Source: Piliocolobus tephrosceles (lineage: Eukaryota; Chordata; Mammalia; Primates; Cercopithecidae). Taken from it: a stretch of DNA of 64,000 nucleotides. The stretch spans positions 194,365,046 through 194,429,045 of the forward strand of contig NC_045434.1 in NCBI RefSeq assembly GCF_002776525.5. Direction: 5' to 3'. The translations under genes and the position numbers were made by a program. The notes beneath the pieces were generated by a model, which had not been told where the DNA came from, searched no databases, and was given only the letters and a program-made list of their open reading frames with translations. Shown here piece by piece: positions 55,085 to 64,000 of the stretch; within the stretch, counting starts at the first letter, position 1, and each line of letters starts with the position of its first letter.

Positions 55085-55235
55085 ACTATACATCCTTTAT
55101 TTTGCTTGATGCTTACAAAAGCCCTATGAAAGAGACGTGTTACTATTTGTATTTTACAAATGAGGCCCAAAGGAGGCAAGCAGTTTTACCAAAGGTTGCA
55201 CAACTTTTAAGTCATAAACTGAGTCATATGACTGT
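55085..55235 (-). mobile_element. second MIR-type SINE fragment
   Basis: TTACAAAAGCCCTATGAAAG, TATTTTACAAATGAGGCCCA, AAGGTTGCACAACTTTTAAG. It directly abuts the previous MIR. Confidence 0.6.
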
Positions 55236-55369
55236 AACTTAAAAATACACAATGTACTTTCAAATTTGCCATCTCTTAGGCCCATTATTATTATTATTAT
55301 TGTTATTTTTACGGTGGTGAAAACCATAACATAAATTTACTCTCTTAGCATGCATTTTAAAAAATTTAA

Positions 55370-55500
55370 AAATTTATTTTATAGAGATTGGGGTGTTGCT
55401 ATGTTGTCCAGGCTGGTCTCAAACTCCTGGGCTCAAGTGATCCACTCATTCTGGCCTCCCAAAGTGCTGGAATTACAGGTATGAGCCACGTGCCTGGTCC
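55370..55500 (-). mobile_element. half Alu
   Basis: Antisense left arm inside the L1 mosaic. Confidence 0.87.
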
Positions 55501-55625
55501 CTCTTAACATTTTAAAGTGTATAGTTCAGTCATGCTAACCATGTTCACATTGTTGTATAACAGATCTCTAGAACATTTTATTTTCCTTTTAAATCCTGTG
55601 AGTGCCAATAGAATGTTTTCATCTT

Positions 55626-55924
55626 GGCTGGGCGCAGTGGCTCACGCTGGTAATCCCAGCACTTTGGGAGGTCAAGGCAGGTGGATCACTTGAGGTCAGG
55701 AGTTCGAGACTAGCCTGGCCAACATGGTGAAACCCTGCCTCTACTAAAAATACAAAAATTAGCTGGGCGTGGTGGTGCCTACCTGTAATCCCAGTTACTC
55801 AGGAGCCTGAGGCAGGAAAATCGCTTGAACCCGGGAGGCGGAGGTTGCGGTGAGCCAATATCATGCCATAGCACTCCAGCCTGGGTGACAGAGTGAGACT
55901 TCCATCTCAAAAAAAAAAAAAAAA
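55626..55924 (+). mobile_element. Alu SINE
   Basis: Sense full Alu in L1, GTTTTCAT at both edges. Confidence 0.95.
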
Positions 55925-56317
55925 GTTTTCATTTTGCATAACTGAAACTCTACATCTGTTGAACATCTCTCTATTTTCCCCTCCCCCAGCCCCAGTGGCA
56001 ACCACCATTCTGCTTTTGGTTCTATGCGTTTGATTACTTTAAATGTCTCATGTAAGTGAAATCATATGGTATTTGTCTTCTTGTGGCTGGCTTATTTCAC
56101 TTAGCAGAAATGTCTTCAAGATTCATCCATGTTGTAACACGTGTCAGAATTTTCTTCCTTTGTAAGGCTGAATAATATTCCATTGTATGTATATACCACA
56201 TTTTGCTTATCCATTCATCTGTCCATGGACATGTTAGGTATTTCTACGCTTGACGATTGTGAATAATGTTGCTATGAATATGAATGTGCAAATGTCTTTT
56301 CAAGATCCTGTTTTCAG

Positions 56318-56618
56318 CTGGCGCGGTGGTTCACGCCTGTAATCCTAGCACTTTGGGAGGCCAAGGCAGGAGGATCACTTGAGGTCAGGAGTTAGAGACC
56401 AGCCTGGCAAACATGGCCAAACCTCATCTCTACTAAACATACAAAAATTAACCAGGCAAGGTGGCAGGTGCCCATAGTCCCAGCTACTAGGGAAGCTGAG
56501 AACCAACCACTTGAACCTGGGAGGCAGACGTTGCAGTGAACCAAGATCTTGCCACTGCACTCCAGCCTGGGCGACAGAGTGAGGCTCCATCTCAAAAAAA
56601 AAAAAAAAAAAAAAAAAA
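56318..56618 (+). mobile_element. Alu SINE with target duplication
   Basis: ATCCTGTTTTCAG is at 56305-56317 and 56619-56631. It is inserted in L1. Confidence 0.96.
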
Positions 56619-57267
56619 ATCCTGTTTTCAGTTCTTTTGAATATAGAGTGTACCCAGAGTGGAACTGCTGGGTCATATAACCATTCTAATTTTAGTTTTT
56701 TGAGGAGCTTCTATATTCTTTTCCATGGTGGCTGCACCATTTTAGAATCCCATCAACACTGTGCAAAGGTTCCCATTTCTCACATCCTTGCTCACACATT
56801 TCTGTTTTATTGACAATGGCCCTCCCAGTGGGTATGAAGTGATATTGCATGATGGTTTCAATTTGCATTTCTCTGATGATCAGTGATATTGAACCACCTT
56901 TTCATGTGTTTGTGGTCACTGGTGTATCTTCTTTGGAGAAATGTCTATTCAAGTTTTTGCCCATTTTTAAACTGAATTTTGTTGTTGTTGTTGTTACTGA
57001 GTTGTAGGAGTTCTGCTTATTAACCCCTTATCTGATATCTGGTTCCATCCCAAAGGTTGCCTTTTCTCCCATCCACAGGTTGCCTTTCCACTCTGCTGAT
57101 TGTTTTCCTTTGCTTCATGGAGATTATTTAAAGTTTGCCAAAAATTCGTTTATTTCTGCTTTCGTTGCCTGTGCTTTTGGTGTCATAGCCAAAAAATTAT
57201 GACCCATTCCAATGTTATGAGGCTTTTTATTGTTTTTAATTTAAATAATTAATTAATGATTTTGGTT

Positions 57268-57564
57268 TGTTTGTTTTTTTTAGAGACAGGGTCTTCCTCT
57301 GTTGCCTAGGTTGCAGTACAATGGCACGATCATAGCTCACTTCAGCCTTGAGCTCCTGGGCTCAAGGTATCCTCCTGCCTCAGCCTCTGAGTAGCTGGGA
57401 CTACAGGTGCATGTCATCATGCTCAGCTAATTTTTTAAATTTTGTGTAGAAACAAGATCTTGCTATGTTGCCCAGGCTGGTCCCGAACTCCTGGCTTCAA
57501 GCAATCCTCCTACCTAGGCCTCCCAAAGTTCTGGGGTTACAGGCATGAACCACTGTACCTGGCC
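57268..57564 (-). mobile_element. old Alu SINE
   Basis: Antisense AluJ-like in L1. Confidence 0.93.
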
Positions 57565-57579
57565 TGTTGTGAAGCTTTT

Positions 57580-57886
57580 TTTTTTTTTTTTTTTTTTTTA
57601 AGATGGAATCTTACTCTGTTTCCCAGGCTGGAGTGCAATGGCATGAGCTTGAGCTCACTACAACCTCTGCTCTGCCTCCCGGGTTCAAGTGATTCTCATG
57701 CCTCAGCCTCCTGAGTAGCTGGGATTACAGGCACCTGCCATCATGCCTGGCTAATTTTGGTATTTTTGTAGAGACGGGATTTCACCATGTTGGTCAGGCT
57801 GGTCTTGAACTCCTGACTTCAGATGATCTGCCCACCTTAGCCTCTCAAAGTGCTGGGATTACAGGTGTAAGCCACTGAGCACAGCT
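57580..57886 (-). mobile_element. Alu SINE
   Basis: Antisense. TGTGAAGCTTTT before and TGTGTAGCTTTT after. Confidence 0.94.
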
Positions 57887-58344
57887 GTGTAGCTTTTATC
57901 CTATGTTGTCTTTGAGGAGTTTTATAGTTTCAGGTCTTATGTTTAGGTCTTTAATCCATTTTGAGTTAATTTTTGTATAATACATGGTGCAACATAAGAG
58001 CCCATCTTCATTCTTCTGCATGTGGATATCCATCTTTCCCAGCACCTTTAGTTGAAGGGACTATCCTTTCCCCATTGTGTAGTCGTGGTCCTCTTGTCAA
58101 AGATTATTTGACTATGTGAGGGTTTATTTTGGGTCTCTCTATTCTGTCCCATTGATCTATGTGTCTGTCTTTATGCCAGTCCAAACCATTTTGATTACTG
58201 TAGCTTTGTAATATGTTTTGAAATCAGGAGTTGTCTTTCAGTTTTGTTCTTCTTTCTCAAGATTGTTTGGACTACTTGGTGTCCTTTGAGGTTTCATATG
58301 AATTTTGCAATTTTTAAAAAATTTCTGTAAAAATTACATTGGGA

Positions 58345-58647
58345 GGCCGGGCGCGGTGGCTCAAGCCTGTAATCCCAGCACTTTGGGAGGCCGAGACAGG
58401 TGGATCACAAGGTCAGGAGATCAAGACCATCCTGGCTAACACGGTGAAACCCCGTCTCTACTAAAAAATACAAAAAACTAGCCAGGCGACATGGCGGGCG
58501 CCTGTAGTCCCAGCTACTCCGGAGGCTGAGGCAGGAGAACGGCGTAAACTCAGGAGGCGGAGCTTGCAGTGAGCTGAGATCCGGCCACTGCACTCCAGCC
58601 TGGGCGGCAGAGCGAGACTCCATCTCAAAATAAATAAATAAATAAAT
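58345..58647 (+). mobile_element. young AluY (AluYR-type) with perfect target duplication
   Basis: AAAAATTACATTGGGA is at 58329-58344 and 58648-58663. CTGAGATCCGGCCACTGC; (AAAT)n tail. Confidence 0.97.
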
Positions 58648-58800
58648 AAAAATTACATTGGGATTTTGATAGAATGGCATTGAATCTGTAGATCACATTG
58701 GGTGGTATGGCAATTTTAATAATATTAAGTCTTCCAATCCATGAACTTGGTATGTCTTTCCACTTATTTGTGTCATCTTCAATTTCTTTCAACAATTTTT

Positions 58801-59091
58801 TTTTTTTTTTGAGATGGAGTCTCGCTCTGTCGCCCAGGCTGGAGTATAGTGGCGGGATGTCGGCTCACTGCAAGCTCCGCCTCCCAGGTTCATGCCATTC
58901 TCCTGCCTCAGCCTCCTGAGTAGTTGGGACTACAGGCGCCTGCCACCATGCCTGGCTAATTTTTTTGTATTTTTAGTAGAGACAGGGTTTCACCATGTTA
59001 GCCAGGATGGTCTCAATCTCCTGATCTCGTGATCTGCCCATCTTGGCCTCCCAAAGTGCTGGGATTACAGGCGTAAGCCACCGTGCCCAAC
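58801..59091 (-). mobile_element. AluY
   Basis: Antisense, GCAAGCTCCGCCTCCCAGGT, in L1. Confidence 0.95.
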
Positions 59092-59155
59092 CTTCAGCAA
59101 TGTTTTGTAGTTTTCAATGTACAAGTCTTTTGCCTCCTTGGTTAAGTTTATTTCT

Positions 59156-59446
59156 TTTTTTTTTTTTTTTGAGACAAAGTCTTGCTGTATCGCCCAGGCT
59201 GGAGTGCAGTGGCATGATTTTGGCTTACTCACTGCCTCCCCGTTCAAGTGATTGTCCTGGCTCAGCCTTCTGAGTAGCTGAGACTACAGGCACACGCCAC
59301 CATGGCCAGCTAATTTTTGTATTTTTAGTAGAGATGGGGTTTCACCATGTTGGCCAGGTTGGTCTCAAACTCCTGAGCTCAAGTGTTCTGCCTGCCTTGG
59401 CCTCCCAGGGTGCTGGGATTATAGGCATGAGCCATTGTGCTCAGCT
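59156..59446 (-). mobile_element. Alu SINE with target duplication
   Basis: GGTTAAGTTTATTTCT is at 59140-59155 and 59447-59462, in L1. Confidence 0.96.
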
Positions 59447-59539
59447 GGTTAAGTTTATTTCTAAGTATTTTATTTTTTTGAATACTATTGTAAATGAGAT
59501 TGTTTTCTTGATATCCTTTTTCTCTTAGTCCCATATAAA

Positions 59540-59630
59540 AATCTTCATTTTACAAATGAGGAAACAGAGAGTCAGAGTCACAGGATGAGTTTAGTGGTTG
59601 AACCAGGATCTGACCCAGCTCTCGCCCTAC
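59540..59630 (-). mobile_element. MIR SINE fragment
   Basis: CATTTTACAAATGAGGAAAC, TGGTTGAACCAGGATCTGAC. Confidence 0.6.
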
Positions 59631-59639
59631 CAGGTGGGA

Positions 59640-60880
59640 GTCAGATGGATACAGAGCAGGTCATGCCATCCCTTTGTCCTATTCTTTTCCCAGCTTTGAG
59701 GAGCAAAGGTAAAAGCAGGGACTCAGGTCAAAGGCATCTCTTCCTGGGACCTCACAGCATCCGGTGCTCCCATTCTCAGGTTGTAGGACAGGCCTGTGAG
59801 TGGACAGGTTGGCTGAGGAACAGTTTACTTCCAGCAGGGGCCACAGCTTGTTCTAGGAGAGTCACGATGGACCTTGGAGTTCAGAATCCCAAGTCTGCCA
59901 CTTCCCCGCTAGGTGACTGTGGACAAATCTGTTTTCTTCTCTAGTCTCACTTTTTACCCCTGGAAAATTTGGTATCTTGTAAAACCAGCCTCAAGAAGAT
60001 GATCTGAGGAGGAAATATGATCATAGGCAAGATGTACTGTACACCAGTAAATGTGCCCAGTGCCTTGAAATTAGGGGGGCTCCAGCCTCATGCTCCCCAT
60101 AGGGCAAGGAGTTCTGGGATCCAAGACGGTGTACCCACTTGGAATGTGGTGTTCCCCCGCCTTGACCACTTCTAGTCCTTGCCCTGTTGGTGAATGCACC
60201 CTCAGGCCTGCCGGGCTGCAAGGAACTGCTGGTGCAGGAGCTATGGATGAACTTGGATGTATCTTATTTATAGCTTATAAATATTTAGAATTTTGTACTT
60301 TTGACCTCAACTGGCCCCACAAACGTTAGGGGCTAGCATGACTGGTGAACCCAACTTCCCAACCCACAATCTGGCCTGGGGAATCAACCAGCACATACCT
60401 CCTTCTGTCCATCTCCTGATGGTCCCTCCTCTCTGGCTGTCCAGCTATGGATGAGAACCCCTTCTCCAGGTTCCCTAGGGACTGGGAGTGTTTCCAGCAG
60501 GGATGCGGCCGAACGCTGCGCAGGGAAAAGGGTGGGAGATCCAGACAGCAGGATTCTTCTGTCTCCATGAATATTTATGGCCTCTCTACCCCACCCCCAG
60601 CTGAGGGCCATCCCTGGGCCAGCTGCCCAGCCTTGATCCATCAGGGAACTATGCCCATGTGTTAAACTGAGTGCTCTGAGCCTCTTTCTTTTTTTTTTTT
60701 TTTTCTTCCTGAGCTGTTGAAAGCTTTGTTGGCATTAGCTGGAGGCTCTATCTGGAGCTGGCAGGAAAGTCAGTGTGTAGGTCAAAGCCCCTAGGTCAGT
60801 GGTGGCCCACAGTCCCCTCCCCTGGCTCCAAGCAGCTGGGCCAGTGGGGAGAGGGAGGCTTGGTCATTTGTGGCTCAGGT
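59640..60880 (+). other. Alu-free island, function unknown
   Basis: Mostly unique sequence with moderate G+C. Part of it is MIR-like (59865-60070). No ORF with coding character. It could hold regulatory sequence of PTAFR, but nothing specific is visible. Confidence 0.4.
59865..60070 (+). mobile_element. MIR SINE fragment
   Basis: GTCTGCCACTTCCCCGCTAG, GTGACTGTGGACAAATCTGT, TTCTTCTCTAGTCTCAC. Confidence 0.55.
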
Positions 60881-60889
60881 CCTGTTCCA

Positions 60890-61065
60890 CCTATTTTGCA
60901 TACTTATCTTTGAAACCATTGTTAGGATTGTAAGATTTTGCAAATGAAGACATTGAAACTTAGAGAGGTGAGGTCACTTGCCCCAGGTCATACAGCAAGT
61001 AAATGGTAAGCCAGGTATGAACCTATAGACCTTTCTGACTCCAGAGACCTTGTTCTCCCTAACCC
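60890..61065 (-). mobile_element. MIR SINE
   Basis: TTTGCAAATGAAGACATTGA, AACTTAGAGAGGTGAGGTCA, CAGGTCATACAGCAAGTAAA, CAGGTATGAACCTATAGACC. Confidence 0.7.
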
Positions 61066-61139
61066 ACTCTACCCCAGTACAGCTCCCCTGGGGAGACCGT
61101 GCACATTTCCTTTGTGCCGGGGATTTCGGAGCCATCATC

Positions 61140-61640
61140 AGGGAATGTTCACTCATCGATTGATTCCTTGGTGCCCGACACTGGGATTAAAGAGATGAAA
61201 AAGATCTAGTCCCTGCCCTCAAGAAGTGCCCAGTCTGACAAGGAAACAGCCACAGAGATTAACACCTAAAACATACTGTGTCAGGTGCTAGACTGAGGAA
61301 TGCACCCAGTGCATGGGGACCCAGAGAAGAAGGCAACTCATTTTGCCTGTGGCATCCCAGAGGAAGCACTCTTTTAGATTAGGTCTTAAAGGTCAGTAAG
61401 TTTTTTTCTAGGTAAAGCAACAGGCAAAAGTGCTCCGCAGCATGTGGAAAGGCAAAGAGATTTGAGGAAAAATGGAGTTTTTAGGGAAGCGGCGAGAAAT
61501 TCAGTGCAGCAAGAGTAGAAAATGAGTAGCAGGGAGTGGTGGAAAATGAGATGGGAAAGGAGCTTGGACTTGATGCTGGGTCAGGGGAGCCATGGAAGAT
61601 GTTAGCCCAGGCAAGTGTGTGGCTGGCGGTTGTTGGGGTA
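61140..61640 (+). repeat. old interspersed repeat, family not named
   Basis: TGCCCGACACTGGGATTAAA, CAAGAAGTGCCCAGTCTGAC, CATCCCAGAGGAAGCACTCT, AGGTCTTAAAGGTCAGTAAG follow the order of the same ancient repeat type as at 39190-40035. Confidence 0.4.
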
Positions 61641-62125
61641 AAACATGTCTCAGATTTCAGTGCATGCATGAATCACCTGGGAATCTTATTAACATACAGA
61701 ATCTTTTTTTTTTTCTCTTTTTGGAGACAAAGTCTTGCTCTGTCGCCCAGGCTGGAGTGCAGTGGTATGATCTTGGCTCACTGCAACCTCTGTCTCCTGG
61801 GTTCAAGCAATTATTCTCCTGCCTCAGCCTCCAGAGCAGCTGGGATTACAGGCTCCCACCACCATGCCTGACTAATTTTTGTATTTTTAGTAGAGAGGGG
61901 GTTTCATTGTGTTGGTCAGGTTGGTCTCGAACTCCTGACCTCAAGTGATCAGACTGCCTCAGCCTCCCAAACTGCTGGGATGACAGGCATGAGCCATGAC
62001 ACCCGGCCAACATACAGATTCTGATACAGGAGATCTGGGGTGGGGCCCAAGATTCTTCATTTCTAACAAGCTTGCAGACAGTGCCAATGCTGCTGGTCCA
62101 AGGACCACAGTTTGAGTCCTAAGTT
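61640..62125. mobile_element. MER5-like element split by an Alu
   Basis: ATGAATCACCTGGGAATCTT on the left and CTGGGGTGGGGCCCAAGATT, CTGCTGGTCCAAGGACCACA, GTTTGAG on the right match MER5A/B. An antisense Alu at 61701-62008 divides it, with AACATACAGA duplicated at both edges. Confidence 0.75.
61701..62008 (-). mobile_element. Alu SINE with target duplication
   Basis: AACATACAGA is at 61691-61700 and 62009-62018, inside the MER5-like element. Confidence 0.96.
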
Positions 62126-62349
62126 TGTAGAGGACTCACTCTGCCTTGTGTGGCAGCTGCTCTGTCTGGGGAGCAGACAATCCTGTTGGTTGCTGGGTGT
62201 TTGTTCACCTGACAAATGTTTACCAAGCTTTTGCCCCAGCCAAGCTCCCTGAGTACAGGGGACAGGGAGAGGAATTGGAAATGCCACTTTCTGATCCATG
62301 CCATCACCATCTCTGACCTCCAAAATGCTCTTGCTGTTTCCACACTTGC

Positions 62350-63260
62350 TCCCTACCATCTATTCTCTACCTGACAGCTAGAGCAAGTCTGATCATGTTA
62401 CTTGCCTGCTTAACGACACTGAAGCAGCTCTCTGAGGCTCATAGAATAAAATCCTAACTCCTTACCGTGGCTCAGGAGCGATCTGGAGCCTGGTGTCCTC
62501 TGATCACATCCCACTCTTCCCATTTCTCACTCCCCTAGGGCCACACCAACCTTTCAGTTTCTTGTTCCTACTTCAGAACATGATGAAATTATTCCCATTA
62601 CAGGCCCTTTGCACATGATACTCTCTGGCCGGAATAATCCAGATCTTCCCCTTACTTGTTCCTTTTTTCTTTTTTAGAGTTCAGCCAGGGGGAGACACAG
62701 ATTTTATAGGTTACTAAAGCTTATACAATTAGAAGGGCCCCCCTTTGGAGATACCAAATTACTAATATACAATTAGATACAGGGCCTAGGAGAGGGCCTT
62801 AAAGCTTAAGCTTCATTGACTTCATGGTAAAGCTGTCTCTGGTTTTGTTTATATGTCACCTCCTCCAAGAAGCCTTCCCTGGTCATTCTACTTAAAACAG
62901 CTACCAGCTGGGTGCAGTGGCTCATGCCTGTAATCCTAGCACTTTGGGAGGCTGAGGCAGCAGGATCACTTGAGCTCAGGAGTTCAAGACCAGCCTGGGC
63001 AACATAGTGAGACCTTGTCTCTATTTATTAAAAAATAAAAATAAAAATAAAAAGCCATCTACCCTATCTTCATGTTACTATTTTTATTCCTTTATTAAAT
63101 TCATCACAATTTGAAATTATCTTATTTGTTGCTCCACTTATTTTTGACTGTTTTCCCCCAACTAGAATGTAAGTTCCTTGAGAGCAGCAACTTTGTTTTG
63201 TTTCTGCAGTCTCCCCAGCATAGGGCCCAACACCTGGAAGAATGTCAGTAACTGTGAGGT
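62350..63260 (+). mobile_element. LINE-2 3' region, interrupted
   Basis: L2 text: CTCATAGAATAAAATCCTAA, CCTTTGCACATGATACTCTC, TGTCACCTCCTCCAAGAAGC, CTTCCCTGGTCATTCTACTT, then AACTAGAATGTAAGTTCCTT, GAGAGCAGCAACTTTG and CATAGGGCCCAACACCTGG. It is interrupted at 62660-62840 by an unrelated segment I cannot name and at 62907-63053 by a free left Alu monomer. Confidence 0.75.
62907..63053 (+). mobile_element. free left Alu monomer (FLAM-like)
   Basis: Sense monomer with an AAAAT-repeat tail, inside LINE-2. Confidence 0.88.
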
Positions 63261-63986
63261 GAATGGATGGACATTGTCGCTGCCTCTGGATGGCAGAGAG
63301 GACACACAGAGGCAATGTCAGTGGAATAAAGAGCCATGAGCTACGGAAGTCCAAAGAATGGGCACTTAACCAGACCAGGGGTGGAGCCGGGTGTGCAGCA
63401 GGCCAGGACACTTAGAAAGAGCTACTTGGAGGAAATGAGGTCTGAGCAATCTTAAAGAATGTTCTAGTAAACATCCAGGCAATGATAAGGAAGGATTTCT
63501 TGGCAGAGGAAACAGCATGAATAAAGTAATGAAAGTACAAGCTCTCAGGCCCAGAGGAGAATCAGCTGGTTACATTTTGGGTGATTTCAAGGGTTCTATT
63601 CATTAAAGATACAGCGATAGGCACTAAGTTTGGGTTGGGGCCAAGGGAGTGGGAGTCACATGGGGGCCAGGAGCCTGGGACTGAACAGAAGGCAGCAGAA
63701 ATAGGAAGAGCCAGGATGACAGGTACTGGCAGCACCAAGGGCAATGGCTTTGAGTCAAGCAGGGGCTCCACCAGGACTCCCCTCACTGATTCTGGTCCTA
63801 TACCTGGAAGGAGGAGGCCTACTCTTGCTGGGCCTCCTGTGGGGGCTGTGTGGACTGGGGAGGCTCTGGAGTCAAATAGACCCGAGTATACAATCTCCTA
63901 GGTTGGGTTCCTGGGAAACCAACTTTGAAATAGAGATTAGCATGCAGGCACAATTTTCCTGGAATATTTTATTCTCGTGTGTTGGT

Positions 63987-64000
63987 GGGGGGGGGGGGGG
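63987..64000 (+). repeat. poly(G) run at the window end
   Basis: At least 14 consecutive G preceded by GTGTTGGT; the window ends inside the run. Confidence 0.95.

Larger units (their letters stand above)
55290..59535 (-). mobile_element. antisense LINE-1 (ORF2 region) mosaic with nested Alus
   Basis: Non-Alu blocks here read in order as the reverse complement of L1 ORF2: TCCATTGTATGTATATACCA, GGAACTGCTGGGTCATATAA, TTTGCATTTCTCTGATGATC, CCCTTATCTGATATCTGG, AGTCTTTAATCCATTTTGAG, CCCATTGATCTATGTGTCTG, GCATTGAATCTGTAGATCAC, TAAGTTTATTTCTAAGTATT. The element is old and full of stops. At least six full Alus and one half Alu have inserted into it. Confidence 0.85.

Noticed and set aside
30000..64000. 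the PTAFR receptor coding exon
   Set aside because: I looked for the seven-helix receptor frame in all six frames and found no such ORF; it should lie beyond the window.
1..64000. CRISPR arrays, operons, tRNA or rRNA genes
   Set aside because: The DNA is primate nuclear; repeats are transposons and microsatellites, and no cloverleaf or rRNA text was seen.

Overview
The window is mammalian nuclear DNA from a catarrhine primate, most likely an Old World monkey. It is packed with Alu elements (about 90 whole or partial copies). Many of the youngest carry variants that I associate with cercopithecid AluY (AluYR-type) copies: a CAAGCCTGTAATCC start, CTGAGATCCGGCCACTGC in the right arm, and clean target-site duplications. 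The species call is an inference from these repeats.

Positions 1 to about 22,630 hold the 3' three quarters of one protein-coding gene on the + strand, DNAJC8 (SPF31), a nuclear J-domain protein associated with the spliceosome. Six coding exons are visible at 6556-6612, 11224-11290, 11800-11894, 13485-13556, 17180-17271 and 19035-19110, plus a terminal exon at 21801-21923. All have AG/GT boundaries and their reading frames join without a break. They encode 193 residues, corresponding to residues 61-253 of the 253-residue human protein, and include the catalytic HPD motif. The first 60 codons and the promoter lie upstream of the window. The 3' UTR ends near one of two poly(A) signals (22271 or 22603).

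From about 22.7 kb to the end no protein-coding exon can be supported. In the human map the next gene on the same strand is PTAFR (platelet-activating factor receptor), whose ORF lies in one 3' exon preceded by alternative non-coding 5' exons and long introns. By synteny, 28-64 kb should be the PTAFR 5' region, with the receptor ORF beyond the window. Two stretches look like candidate 5' exons: one ending at 29469, just downstream of a degenerate minisatellite with kappaB-like and GC-box motifs, and one at 47741-47822. Both are tentative.

The rest is repeats: an antisense LINE-1 mosaic at 55.3-59.5 kb broken up by Alus, smaller LINE-1 pieces near 0.2-0.9, 34-35.5 and 36-38.3 kb, LINE-2 at 62.4-63.3 kb, two MaLR LTRs (MST-like at 1.8-2.4 kb, THE1-like at 23.5-23.9 kb), palindromic DNA transposons, many MIRs and several microsatellites. 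The most notable local structures are a 1.28-kb tandem duplication in a DNAJC8 intron (3153-5708), a young Alu 53 bp upstream of the last DNAJC8 exon, and the minisatellite upstream of the candidate PTAFR exon. I found no sign of a novel multi-gene system.
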